Part shown: one piece after another, positions 1-8,290 of the stretch
Numbering within the stretch: position 1 is the stretch's first letter
Layout of the letters: each line of letters begins with the position of its first letter
Source: Desulfarculales bacterium UBA696
GTDB lineage: Bacteria; Desulfobacterota; Syntrophobacteria; Syntrophobacterales; Syntrophobacteraceae
Assembly (NCBI GenBank): GCA_002298995.1
Contig: DBMO01000037.1
Location: forward strand, 185,214-249,213
Length of the DNA: 64,000 nt
Reading direction: 5' to 3'
Translations under genes and position numbers: made by a program
The notes under the pieces: generated by a model
What the model saw: only the letters and a program-made list of their open reading frames with translations
The model's database searches: none
What the model was told of the DNA's origin: nothing

Positions 1-1224
1 AAGGAGCATACATCGAGGTTTGCCGCCTGGGGGTTCAAGGATCCGCGGGTTTCCCGGCTTTTACCCTTCTGGCAAAAGGTCTTCGAACACCTTCGATTAT
101 CTGCTGCCTACTTGATCTGTCTTCGAAACCCGATAAGCGTTGCGCGGTCCCTCAAGACCCGAAACAGCTTTCCTAGTTCATGGTCACACCTGATGTGGCT
201 AGAACACTACTACTGCGCATTCAGGCATACCGAAGGCAAACCCAGCCTGGTGGTCGACTACGATTTGCTTTTGGCCGAGCCCAAAATGCAACTCGATCGG
301 ATTGCATCTTTTCTGGGGCGTCCAGTTGGCGAATTCGAGGATAGAATTCAATCTTATTGCAGCGATTTTCTAGACCCCAAGCTTTGTCACAGCAGCCTCG
401 CCGCGGAATTGAAAAACCGGGACCATGGCGTGCCGGGTTTAGGCAATTTTCACGACTGGGCTTTGAAGCTGGCGAGGGACCAAGCTCCCGAAAATCCGGC
501 CGGTAATGAATTATTGTTAAGAATAGGTGAATCGTTGCACACTTTGTCCGGGGTTTTGGAACTTTTCGATAACCAGAAGTCGCGCATCGACTCGCTTGTT
601 TCGAAAAATAAGGAGTTTGAAGAGTCGAACAGCTTTCTGCGGTTCGAAGCCGCCAACCTTAAAGAGTGGAACAACTCCCTTGCGTTGGGGTTTAATTCTC
701 TTCAGTCCTCTATCATTAATCTCCAGTCTACTACAGATTCCGGGCAGGCCTCGCTTTCGTCCTTGCAGTCGCAAATCAATTCGTTAAGGGATGAAAATAT
801 CGCGCTTAAGCGGGATTGTGATAAGCAGCAGGCCGAGCTTTCGCTAATAAAGGAATCGCTGATATCGAGATCAAAGTTATTTGGCAGGCATTTTGTTCGA
901 GACCTTATTTCAAAATCTCCCGGGAAGACCTGGGAGAGGATCAGGGATGCCCGCTTGATCATTCGCAGCGGACTGTTCGATCAGGATTACTATTTGAGGC
1001 GTTATGTCGATGTAGCCATCAGCGGCATGAATCCTCTGGCTCATTTTATATTGTATGGGGCCGAGGGAGAGCGCGACCCCGGTCCCAACTTCAGTACATC
1101 CGATTACCTGCGGAAAAACCCCGATGCAGCTGCTTCGCGTATTAACCCTCTGGTTCACTATATCCGCTGCTGCCGGGAGTGTGGGGCGCAATCTTTACCG
1201 CCAAGCGACCAAAAACAAGTCTAA
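1..1224 (+). CDS. Sulfotransferase-family protein with coiled coil and C-terminal NPDV-type repeats (5' truncated)
   Basis: The frame is open to the left edge, so the true start lies outside the window; 407 residues are visible. Near visible residues 10-24 is the stretch WGFKDPRVSRLLPFW and at 39-51 ICLRNPISVARSL, matching the segment of PAPS-dependent sulfotransferases that contacts the 3'-phosphate. VVDYDLLLAEP followed by a FLG motif is also typical of the fold. After about residue 195 comes a Ser/Gln/Leu-rich coiled coil, then two copies (about 323-395) of the FDxxYYLxxxxDVxxxxxNPLxHY repeat seen at the ends of many glycosyltransferase-like surface-glycan proteins. By family, it would move sulfate from PAPS to a carbohydrate or other acceptor; the acceptor is unknown. 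APS kinase follows 47 bp downstream. Confidence 0.75.
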   Translation, partial: KEHTSRFAAWGFKDPRVSRLLPFWQKVFEHLRLSAAYLICLRNPISVARSLKTRNSFPSSWSHLMWLEHYYCAFRHTEGKPSLVVDYDLLLAEPKMQLDRIASFLGRPVGEFEDRIQSYCSDFLDPKLCHSSLAAELKNRDHGVPGLGNFHDWALKLARDQAPENPAGNELLLRIGESLHTLSGVLELFDNQKSRIDSLVSKNKEFEESNSFLRFEAANLKEWNNSLALGFNSLQSSIINLQSTTDSGQASLSSLQSQINSLRDENIALKRDCDKQQAELSLIKESLISRSKLFGRHFVRDLISKSPGKTWERIRDARLIIRSGLFDQDYYLRRYVDVAISGMNPLAHFILYGAEGERDPGPNFSTSDYLRKNPDAAASRINPLVHYIRCCRECGAQSLPPSDQKQV

Positions 1225-1271
1225 GATAACCTGCAATTTAGCTCTTCCAATCGCCCTTTATAGGAGTTGAG

Positions 1272-1916
1272 ATGAATGTATTACAGAAATCAACAAATAT
1301 TACGTGGCATCGCACTCAGGTCACCCGCAAGGATCGGGAATCCATTCTGAGCCAGTGCGGAACCACCATCTGGTTTACCGGCCTGCCGTCTTCCGGCAAG
1401 AGTACGACCGCATTTGCCCTGGAGTATGCGCTTGCCCAACGTGGTTTCCTTGCTTACGTGCTCGACGGCGACAACGTTCGGCACGGCCTGAACAAGAATC
1501 TGGGGTTCGCAGCCGCTGACCGCGAGGAAAATATACGTCGCGTCGCGGAGGTTGCAAAGCTGTTCGCTGACGCGGGAATCATAGCTATAACGAGTCTTAT
1601 TTCGCCCTACAAAAAAGAACGCGATTTTGCGCGCCGCACACATGCGGAGGCGGGACTGGGGTTTTTCGAGGTATTTGTGGATACGCCACTTGAAGTGTGC
1701 GAGTGCAGAGACCCCAAGGGGCTTTACGCGAAAGCCAGGAGAGGGGAACTGAAGGGATTTACCGGAATCGACGATCCTTACGAATGTCCTCCGAGGCCTG
1801 AAATAGTCGTGAAAACGCACGAACAGGCGCCCGAACAAATCGCCGAGCAAATCATCGCCCGTCTGATCGAGGCCGACCGGCTGCCATCAAAGCAGAAAGC
1901 CCTTCACGGCCGGTAG
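1272..1916 (+). CDS. cysC: Adenylyl-sulfate kinase (APS kinase)
   Basis: Phosphorylates APS to PAPS, the sulfate donor of sulfotransferases. The 214 residues contain the P-loop GLPSSGKST at 37-45, DGDNVRHGLNKNLGF from residue 65, the ISPYKKERD segment with the conserved Ser at about 111, and the C-terminal DPKGLYAKARRGELKGFTG segment, all in the family order. Length is normal for a stand-alone CysC, with no sulfurylase fusion. GGAG lies about 6 nt before the ATG. In organisms that reduce APS directly for respiration PAPS is not needed for reduction, so beside a sulfotransferase this kinase most likely supplies donor for sulfation (inference). Confidence 0.93.
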   Translation: MNVLQKSTNITWHRTQVTRKDRESILSQCGTTIWFTGLPSSGKSTTAFALEYALAQRGFLAYVLDGDNVRHGLNKNLGFAAADREENIRRVAEVAKLFADAGIIAITSLISPYKKERDFARRTHAEAGLGFFEVFVDTPLEVCECRDPKGLYAKARRGELKGFTGIDDPYECPPRPEIVVKTHEQAPEQIAEQIIARLIEADRLPSKQKALHGR

Positions 1917-2028
1917 GCGGCTTGATATTTAGCCGTGGAACGAAATGCAAAAGTTCGAGTTTATCTATAGATCGAAACATGGCCGGCTCTGCCGATTATC
2001 CTTTTGCCAAAACCACCAGGAGGTCTAG

Positions 2029-2835
2029 ATGGCGCAAAACGAAAGCCCCGGGATAAGTGAGTTGCTCAATTTTGCGGTAGAAACGGTTAAAAAGGCCGGT
2101 GAAGAGGCCCTCTCGCTTTATGGAAAAGGAAGCCTGGAGGTAAAATTCGACGAAGAACTCGTAACCGAGGCTGAGCTGAGGCTGACGGGTTTTTTCAGGG
2201 AGAGGCTCAACTCGGTCTACCCGGGACACGGCGTTTTCGGCGATCCGCTGCCTGCCGAGGACTATGTTCACGGCGAGAAAAGATACCTGTGGATTCACGA
2301 TCCGCTCGACGGTGTAGCCAATTTCCAGGCAGGAATCCCTATCTGGGGCATCTCGCTGGCTCTGCTCGAAAATTTTTGGCCAGTTATCGGGGTGACTTAC
2401 ATGCCGGTCACCGGAGACCTTTTTTATGCTGTCGCGGGTCAAAAGGCTTACTGGGGAGAAAAGGAAATCAAAATCCCCGATACAGGTGAAATCAGCAACG
2501 AATCGGTGCTCCTGACCTATTCGCGTTTTCACAACCACTTCAATTCGACTTTTCCCGGCAAGATCAGAAATCTTGGCTCGACCGCGGCCCACATATGCTA
2601 CGTCGTCCGGGGCCGCGCGGAGGCGGCTTTGCTGGCCAACGCATCCTACCGGGACCTGGCCGCCGCGCAGATCATTCTCATGGCGGCCGGCGGAAAAATC
2701 CACCGGCTTGACGGCAGGGAGTTTCACCTGAGCGATTACCTGGGGGGACAGAGGATCACTGATCACCTGATCGCCGCGCCTGAGGGATCTTTCGAATCGA
2801 TCAGGATGTATCTTCAGGAAATCGATATTGAGTGA
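2029..2835 (+). CDS. Inositol monophosphatase/CysQ-superfamily phosphatase (possible PAP phosphatase)
   Basis: A 268-residue protein of the Mg/Li-dependent phosphatase superfamily. The core WIHDPLDGVANFQAG (DPLDG at 91-95) supplies two metal-binding Asp, and YRDLAAAQIILMAAGG near the C-terminus holds the third. The upstream acidic motif, usually T-E-E-S, reads F-G-D-P, so the first metal-ligand Glu is apparently an Asp; DGTTNF has become DGVANF. It is therefore a divergent member. Following cysC and a sulfotransferase, a role in hydrolysing PAP, the by-product of sulfotransfer (CysQ activity), is attractive but inferred. Inositol or another sugar phosphate are alternatives. AGGAGG lies about 8 nt before the ATG. 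Confidence 0.7.
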   Translation: MAQNESPGISELLNFAVETVKKAGEEALSLYGKGSLEVKFDEELVTEAELRLTGFFRERLNSVYPGHGVFGDPLPAEDYVHGEKRYLWIHDPLDGVANFQAGIPIWGISLALLENFWPVIGVTYMPVTGDLFYAVAGQKAYWGEKEIKIPDTGEISNESVLLTYSRFHNHFNSTFPGKIRNLGSTAAHICYVVRGRAEAALLANASYRDLAAAQIILMAAGGKIHRLDGREFHLSDYLGGQRITDHLIAAPEGSFESIRMYLQEIDIE

Positions 2836-2974
2836 GCGGAAATAGCGCGTGAACAAATCACTCTGGTACAGTCCAATTCACCCGGGCTTCGGTACAATTG
2901 GGGAGTTCAGGCCCTATAACGCATCAGAGCATGTCTTCTTCGCGATGCTCCGGACTTGCCGAAAAAGATTTGTA

Positions 2975-3214
2975 TCAGCCGCCACCAACAGGCGGGAACA
3001 AGGCCAGACGCTCGTTTCCGGAGAGGACCGTGTCCCACTTTGCTGAAACTCCGTCAAGCATTATGAGCTTTACTTCGTTTTCGGGAATTGAAACAAGCCG
3101 GGCAACGTCACGGATGGTCAAGCCGGGCTCGATCTCAACGAAATGCCCGGTCTCGGCGATATAGCCGGGGACGTATTTTCGCAGAGAAGCTCCCAGCATT
3201 AATTGGAGAGCCAT
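2975..3214 (-). CDS. MoaD/ThiS-family ubiquitin-like sulfur-carrier protein
   Basis: A 79-residue protein starting MALQLMLGASLRKYVPGY and ending FPPVGGG, with the beta-grasp pattern (V-x-I-x-P-G-L-T-I-x-D-V-A; L-x-x-N-E-x-L-A-L-F-P-P-V-x-G-G) of MoaD, ThiS and related sulfur carriers. Members are adenylated and thiocarboxylated on the terminal Gly-Gly. Here three Gly close the protein. The start at 3214 is chosen because AGGA lies about 6 nt upstream and the frame further upstream lacks family character. It is the last gene of the minC-minD-minE run, about 180 bp after minE. No moa or thi gene is next to it, so molybdopterin, thiamine, tungsten cofactor or tRNA thiolation cannot be told apart. 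Confidence 0.72.
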   Translation of the reverse strand: MALQLMLGASLRKYVPGYIAETGHFVEIEPGLTIRDVARLVSIPENEVKLIMLDGVSAKWDTVLSGNERLALFPPVGGG

Positions 3215-3393
3215 GATCCGTTCCTGCAAAAGAGTAATGCCGGCCTGAGCCGGCATACAATGATATGGTCGCCTTGGGTTCCGGCGCCTCCCCCGGACCT
3301 TGGTCCGCGATAGGCCGGAAAGGAGCTGGCTTCAAACGGTGTGGCGCAACGCTCGATCAAAGCCAGCGTAGCGTCTCAGTACATAATTTTAAC

Positions 3394-3660
3394 TCACGTT
3401 GCGTGCCTGTACACCCGTTTTACCTGAACATTTGAGATCAGCGCCATAAAATCTTTACCCTGCTCCAAATCGACCTTGAGTGACTTGCCGTCGATTTCCA
3501 TGTATTTCGAGAGAACGTCGAGAATGTCTTTCCTCACCGCTTCCATCAAATCAGGGGTTATGTCAATCCTGTCGTGCATCAGGACAAACTGCATACGTTT
3601 TCGGGCGACCTGCCCGCTTTGCTTATCTACTCCGAAAAAACGCCGCAGCAAACTTACCAT
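3394..3660 (-). CDS. minE: Cell division topological specificity factor MinE
   Basis: An 88-residue protein of normal MinE length. The N-terminus MVSLLRRFFG is the amphipathic membrane-targeting segment, followed by the anti-MinCD region RKRMQFVLMHDRIDITPDLM and the C-terminal topological-specificity domain. MinE stimulates MinD ATPase and drives pole-to-pole oscillation of MinCD, so that FtsZ rings form only at midcell. It starts 14 bp after minD in a minC-minD-minE operon on the minus strand, with AGGAGT upstream of the ATG. Confidence 0.95.
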   Translation of the reverse strand: MVSLLRRFFGVDKQSGQVARKRMQFVLMHDRIDITPDLMEAVRKDILDVLSKYMEIDGKSLKVDLEQGKDFMALISNVQVKRVYRHAT

Positions 3661-3674
3661 GGGGCAAACTCCTT

Positions 3675-4466
3675 TCAGTTCCAGATAAGCCTTTTCATTC
3701 GGCCGAAAAATCCGTCGGCTCCGTCCTCATCAATCGGAATGGACTCTCCGTTGAGGCGGGATGCTATCCTTCTGAAGGCTGATCCGGCCTTGCTGCCTCT
3801 TTCGTGAACCAGGGGAATGCCGCGGTTGGTGGAAATCACCACTTCTTCGCTCTCCGGGACCACGCCAAGGAGTGGAACGGAAAGCAGCGCGATGATATCC
3901 TCGGTTGACATCATGTCGCCCTTTTTAACCATCTTCACATTGAGCCGGTTTATGACGAGGTAAATATTTTTCAGCTCCGAGGCTTCAAGAAGTCCTATCA
4001 CCCGGTCGGCATCGCGGATGGCCGAAACCTCCGGGGTGGTTACCACGACCGCAGTGGATGCCCCTGCGACGGCGTTCTTGAAGCCCTGCTCGATCCCGGC
4101 CGGACAGTCGATTATCACGAAATCGAATTCCTCGGCCAGTTCGGCGCACAGCTGCTTCATCTGCTCGGGATTAACAGCACTTTTCTCACGCGTCTGTGCC
4201 GCGGGGATGATGAAGAGGTTGGATAACTTGCGGTCCCGGATCATCGCCTGCGCTTTTCGGCATTTACCCTCGATGATATCGACCAGGTTGTAGACGATGC
4301 GGTTTTCAAGACCCATTACCACGTCGAGGTTGCGCAGTCCGATATCCGCATCGAGCATGACGACGCTGTACTTCTTCTTCGCAAGCGTCGTACCCAGATT
4401 GGCCACGGTCGTCGTCTTCCCGACCCCGCCCTTGCCTGAAGTTACCACAATAGTCTTACCGGCCAT
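3675..4466 (-). CDS. minD: Septum-site determining ATPase MinD
   Basis: A 263-residue ParA/MinD ATPase. The deviant Walker A is SGKGGVGKTT at about 10-19; Walker A' is LDADIGLRNLDVVMG; Walker B is FVIIDCPAG. The protein ends in a basic amphipathic helix, GFFGRMKRLIWN, the membrane-targeting sequence by which ATP-MinD dimers bind the inner membrane and recruit MinC. An Asp/Glu-rich linker precedes this helix. It lies between minC and minE, all on the minus strand. Confidence 0.97.
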   Translation of the reverse strand: MAGKTIVVTSGKGGVGKTTTVANLGTTLAKKKYSVVMLDADIGLRNLDVVMGLENRIVYNLVDIIEGKCRKAQAMIRDRKLSNLFIIPAAQTREKSAVNPEQMKQLCAELAEEFDFVIIDCPAGIEQGFKNAVAGASTAVVVTTPEVSAIRDADRVIGLLEASELKNIYLVINRLNVKMVKKGDMMSTEDIIALLSVPLLGVVPESEEVVISTNRGIPLVHERGSKAGSAFRRIASRLNGESIPIDEDGADGFFGRMKRLIWN

Positions 4467-4579
4467 AGATCACCTGTTTTTTAGTAGAAACTGAAAGTGC
4501 CTTTCTCTCGGGCCTTTCCGGTCCGGATCTCCCGCCGGCGGCGGGTCTCCCCGGCAGCCGGAATATTTCAAATCGGCTG

Positions 4580-5275
4580 CTATACGGTTATAACCTGGAT
4601 TGCACCGTTTTGAACCTCGGCTACCTCGTACCGCTTGGGAACTGGCTTGCCGCCCTTGGGCGGCACGGCAACGAGGTCGGCAATCCTGATCTGGCTTGGC
4701 TCTATGCTGAGCGCCCAAATCCGCGCGGAAAGCTCTCCATCGGCCCCGGCGTGGGCGATTCCCCGAAGCGATCCGAAAACGATTATATCCCCCGAGGCGA
4801 CAATCTCTGCTCCCGGATTAACGTCTCCGAGAACGACACAATCCGAGGGCGATACTATTCGCACGCCCGATCGGCAAGTGTTTCGAACAATAATGGGCGA
4901 GTCGTTTTCCATGCGCTGCTCGGAGCTTGCAGAGCGCATTCTAACTCTTTGCATCTCGCCTTCCGCCAAAAAGGAGAGATCGTCCGAGAGACGAACCTCA
5001 ACCAGCTTGACTTGCGCCTTGTCAAAAAGGATTTCATAGAGTGCGTTGATCTCGTCGGAACCAAGGGACTTTGTCCTGAGGTCCAGAACCATATCGGTTT
5101 TGTGAAAAAAATCGTGCGAATGTTCGAGCCGCTGCCGCATGTAGTTCACGATGGCATCGAAGGATGCAGCAGGATCGGGAACAAGGGTGAAGCCGTTCCT
5201 GTCGGCTTTTACCTGCACGGGTGGTGATTCTGTTAAGGACATGGGTTGCGACCTCTTGCCCCGGAAAAGGTTCAT
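4580..5275 (-). CDS. minC: Septum-site determining protein MinC
   Basis: A 231-residue FtsZ polymerisation inhibitor. The N-terminal domain (about 20-105) carries the VQVKADRNGFTLVPDP and DMVLDLRTKSL patterns. After a short linker, the C-terminal beta-helix (about 125-215) contains VRSG-like NTCRSGVRIVSPSDCVVLGDVNPGAEI written here in part only: CRSGVRIVSPSDCVVLGD and GDIIVFGSLRGIAHAG, the surface that binds MinD. Two starts are possible: ATG at 5275 with GAGG 4 nt upstream, or ATG at 5242 (MSLTESPPVQ) with AGAGG 9 nt upstream. First gene of the min operon. Confidence 0.94.
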   Translation of the reverse strand: MNLFRGKRSQPMSLTESPPVQVKADRNGFTLVPDPAASFDAIVNYMRQRLEHSHDFFHKTDMVLDLRTKSLGSDEINALYEILFDKAQVKLVEVRLSDDLSFLAEGEMQRVRMRSASSEQRMENDSPIIVRNTCRSGVRIVSPSDCVVLGDVNPGAEIVASGDIIVFGSLRGIAHAGADGELSARIWALSIEPSQIRIADLVAVPPKGGKPVPKRYEVAEVQNGAIQVITV

Positions 5276-5528
5276 CGATCCTCATTTGGCAGCAACAAGG
5301 AGGGGTGGGATTCCGGCCTGTCTCAGGTTAATATTCCCGGCTCATCTGGGGGCATGCCTGGATGCCTGCCCTCGAATGTAAAATAGCATCACGTGAACGA
5401 TAGCGCCTAAAATCGGAAAATGCCGCGCGAAAGGCGGCCGTATCGCTCCAATCGAGATCTTTCCGGGAATTTTCGACTCTGATGGTGTTTCGAAGGAAGG
5501 GGTCCCCTCCTCCCCCGTTAAAGGTACT

Positions 5529-6143
5529 TTACCCCAATTTCGGGTTCGGGAGCAAGACACATTCTTTCACACGCGCCCAGTTCTCGACGCGTATCAAACC
5601 GTCGTAGGGATCGTTGCGGTTCCACGGCTGAACAAAGAGCAGGGGCTGAATTCCGGATTCTTTCAGCTCCAGGCAGGTCTCGGTGCGGTCGTCGATAAAG
5701 TATCGAACATTCAGATCTTTCAGTATCTGCGATTTTTTTTCGGGCGCCCCCGAAGCTATGACAGTGATCTTTTCCCGGGGGACTTCGGGCAGAGTTTGGT
5801 AGAGCCATGCCGTAATGGATTCGGGCCAGATGCGGGCGGTTACGAACCGGAGAGGGTGGGCGATGGCCATCTCGGTTAAAAATTCCGGCGCGCCGGGCAT
5901 CGGCGGGATCAGCATGGTATGCTCGTCGTCCATGGTCAGGCAGACGAGTTCGTCAAGGATCTCTTTTTCGATTTGCAAGCACTTGGAGAGATTGTAGCAC
6001 GAAATATCGTCCTTGGTGATATGCTCGAAGCCGAAGCGCTCGCGGGCGAGCGTTACGAAAACGTCCATGGTATCGGCAACAACGCCGTCGATATCGAAGG
6101 CGAGTTGGCATGGATCGATGAGGCAAGGGTGAGGGCTATTCAT
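5529..6143 (-). CDS. HAD-superfamily hydrolase, 5'(3')-deoxyribonucleotidase/YqfW-like
   Basis: The 204 residues contain HAD motif I as AFDIDGVVADTMDVF (nucleophile Asp and general acid Asp two residues on), motif II as RFVTARIWP, a Lys before KSQILKDLNV and motif IV as RYFIDDRTETC. This order and the short cap suggest the nucleotidase-like group of HAD phosphatases; substrate is unknown. I prefer the ATG at 6143 (MNSPHPCLIDP, with GAGAG upstream) to the one at 6188, which would add 15 residues before the catalytic strand. It lies about 250 bp upstream of minC on the same strand and may be transcribed separately. Confidence 0.72.
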   Translation of the reverse strand: MNSPHPCLIDPCQLAFDIDGVVADTMDVFVTLARERFGFEHITKDDISCYNLSKCLQIEKEILDELVCLTMDDEHTMLIPPMPGAPEFLTEMAIAHPLRFVTARIWPESITAWLYQTLPEVPREKITVIASGAPEKKSQILKDLNVRYFIDDRTETCLELKESGIQPLLFVQPWNRNDPYDGLIRVENWARVKECVLLPNPKLG

Positions 6144-6573
6144 TTGGCATCTCTCGCTTGGTAATCTGACTGGTTGCTCCACAGCCATTACGTGCTATCG
6201 GCCGTGGTTGTGTCGCTATTTGAAGCCAATTCTATAGCATACCGGGTTCGAAAAGGGGACCGGATTAATTTCAGGGCGCAAGGCATCGATGGATGCATGT
6301 TTTGATTTACGAAATGAACAATATAGAATAAACGCAATAGCTTATGTAGAGATGGCGTGCGACCGGCGGCAGGTTCGAATTGAAGTAATTGAATTGCGGG
6401 TATAAGCTATAGGCTTGCTGCCGAAACTAAAAATCAATCCAGACTGAAAAAGACAGGCCACCCCGGTAAATTGGGCAAAATGAGCCCTTTGTTAGAATTC
6501 CATGTGTGCGGCTATCCAGACAGGGCGGCCTGGGCGCCATGACAGCGGCCGACGTAGTGAAAGGAAAAAGAGA
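6144..6573. other. Intergenic region between HAD gene and nadE
   Basis: About 430 bp separating divergently oriented genes, so it should hold promoters in both directions. No convincing ORF or stable terminator is visible. GAACAATAT at 6316-6324 equals the left half and core of the inverted repeat found before glnA, but the right half (AGAAT) does not match, so it is not called as a site. Confidence 0.5.
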
Positions 6574-8211
6574 ATGCGCATTGCAATGGGCCAGATCGAT
6601 CCCCTGATAGGGGATTTTGCCGGGAATACGAAAAAGATACTCGATCTGATCGATAGGGCAAAACAGGAACAGTGCGATCTTTTGGTCCTGCCGGAAATGG
6701 CGATCATAGGTTATCCTCCCCGCGACCTGCTCGACAAGCAAGGATTTGTGAGAGACAGTATTCCCTATTGGGAAACAGTCAGGCGGGCCAGCACCGGGAT
6801 CGGGGTGATCCTGGGGGCCGTATCTCCAAACGAGGGCAGCGGAAAGCCGTTTCGAAATTCGGTACTTTTCTACGATGACGGCAAGCTGATTTGTACCGCG
6901 CATAAGATGCTTCTGCCATCCTATGATGTTTTCGATGAGGAGAGATACTTCGAGCCGGGCGAGGCTGCCTCCTGGGTTGAGTTCAGGGGGAAAAGAATCG
7001 GACTGAGCGTGTGCGAGGATGCCTGGAATGTTGCGGGATATCTCCCAAGGCCACTCTACCACTGCGACCCTATTTGCGAACTGCAAAAAGCCAATGTGGA
7101 CATAATCGTCAATATTTCCGCATCACCCTACCATACCGGAAAGGCTTCCTGGGTCAAACCGCTCCTGCAGGGCCACGCGATGAATTCAAAGGCGCACCTG
7201 GTTTACGTGAACCAGGTGGGTGGAAACGACGAGCTTATCTTCCAGGGCCACAGCGTTATCTACGATCCGATGGGAAACCTGGTCGCAAGCGGGGCCGATT
7301 TTCGGGAAGACTTTGCCGTCTATGACACCGAAAGTGGCAGAGGCGATCTGCACGCCTGCGACCTTGATGAAATTTCCGAGATAATCGAAGCGCTGACCCT
7401 CGGGCTTAAAGATTACGCGAACAAGTGCTGCTTTACGCAGGCGGTAATCGGGTTGAGCGGCGGAATCGATTCCGCGCTGACGGCTTGCCTCGCCGTGCTC
7501 GCATTGGGGGCTGAAAACGTTCTCGGCGTTGCGATGCCTGGGCCCTACAACGCGCCGGAGAGCCTTACCGATGCCCGTGAGCTTTCTTCACGCCTCGGCA
7601 TCAGGTTCGATGTGGTGTCCATTGCCGATCTTTTCTCGACCGCCCTGAAATCGCTCAATCCAATTTTTGACGACCTGCCGCAGGATTTTACCGAGGAAAA
7701 CATTCAGGCGCGCCTTCGCGGGATGGTGCTCATGTCCATATCCAACAAATTCAGGCGCATCCTGTTGAGCACCGGCAATAAATCGGAAATCGCCGTCGGA
7801 TACTGCACCCTGTATGGGGATATGAACGGGGGGCTGTCCGTTCTTGGCGACATACCCAAGACCATGGTTTATCAGCTTTCTCATCAATTGAACAAGAAGC
7901 ACGGCTGGATTCCGGAACGGATTCTGACCCGTGCTCCTTCAGCCGAACTCCGGCCAAACCAGACCGACCAGGATACGCTCCCGCCCTACGAGATCCTTGA
8001 CGGTATTCTGGCGGCTTACGTCGAGGAGCGGCTCCCGGCCAGCGAGATTATCGCCCGGGGCTACGATCCCGAAGTGGTCAAGTGGGTGATAAGGCGGGTC
8101 GAGTACAATGAGTATAAAAGGTGGCAGGCCCCTCCAATTCTCAAAGTGACCGCGAAGGCATTCGGAACCGGCAGGCGAAACCCGATCGCGCACGGCTATG
8201 TACCCAAATGA
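6574..8211 (+). CDS. nadE: Glutamine-dependent NAD+ synthetase
   Basis: Converts nicotinate adenine dinucleotide to NAD+ with glutamine as nitrogen donor. The 545 residues have two domains. The N-terminal nitrilase-type glutaminase carries the Glu-Lys-Cys triad: E41 in LPEMAIIGYPP, K111 in KMLLPSYDVFDEERYF and C147 in SVCEDAW. The C-terminal ATP-pyrophosphatase has the PP-loop LSGGIDSALT (SGGIDS at 295-300) and the later STGNKSE motif. ATG 6574 is chosen because MRIAMGQIDP is the usual N-terminus and AGGA precedes it; the upstream in-frame extension lacks family character. It precedes glnB-glnD, and a GAACA-N4-TGTTC palindrome overlaps its stop codon. Confidence 0.95.
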   Translation: MRIAMGQIDPLIGDFAGNTKKILDLIDRAKQEQCDLLVLPEMAIIGYPPRDLLDKQGFVRDSIPYWETVRRASTGIGVILGAVSPNEGSGKPFRNSVLFYDDGKLICTAHKMLLPSYDVFDEERYFEPGEAASWVEFRGKRIGLSVCEDAWNVAGYLPRPLYHCDPICELQKANVDIIVNISASPYHTGKASWVKPLLQGHAMNSKAHLVYVNQVGGNDELIFQGHSVIYDPMGNLVASGADFREDFAVYDTESGRGDLHACDLDEISEIIEALTLGLKDYANKCCFTQAVIGLSGGIDSALTACLAVLALGAENVLGVAMPGPYNAPESLTDARELSSRLGIRFDVVSIADLFSTALKSLNPIFDDLPQDFTEENIQARLRGMVLMSISNKFRRILLSTGNKSEIAVGYCTLYGDMNGGLSVLGDIPKTMVYQLSHQLNKKHGWIPERILTRAPSAELRPNQTDQDTLPPYEILDGILAAYVEERLPASEIIARGYDPEVVKWVIRRVEYNEYKRWQAPPILKVTAKAFGTGRRNPIAHGYVPK

Positions 8212-8223
8212 ACATTTTTGTTC
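8210..8223. promoter_or_regulatory. GAACA-N4-TGTTC inverted repeat upstream of glnB
   Basis: A perfect 5-bp inverted repeat, GAACA-TTTT-TGTTC, 67 bp before the glnB start and overlapping the nadE stop codon. The same architecture occurs twice more in the window, both times upstream of glnA (11342 and 11462). Shared placement before two nitrogen-control genes suggests an operator. The regulator is not identified. Confidence 0.6.
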
Positions 8224-8290
8224 CTTTTTTGTGGAGCCTTTATACACCGGCTTTTCTCAATTGCACTTTTTTTGTGTGAGGTAGAAAAAA

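Noticed and set aside
1996..2856. A 286-codon minus-strand open frame opposite the IMPase-like gene
   Set aside because: The plus-strand gene has the DPLDG motif and a good ribosome site; the antisense frame shows nothing recognisable.
8210..8223. Reading GAACA-N4-TGTTC as a LexA box
   Set aside because: The Gram-positive LexA box is two bases shorter between half-sites, and the neighbours are nitrogen genes; no copy is seen before lexA.
8249..8265. Possible sigma-54 promoter before glnB (GG and TTGCA)
   Set aside because: The GG to GC spacing is 12 instead of the required 10.
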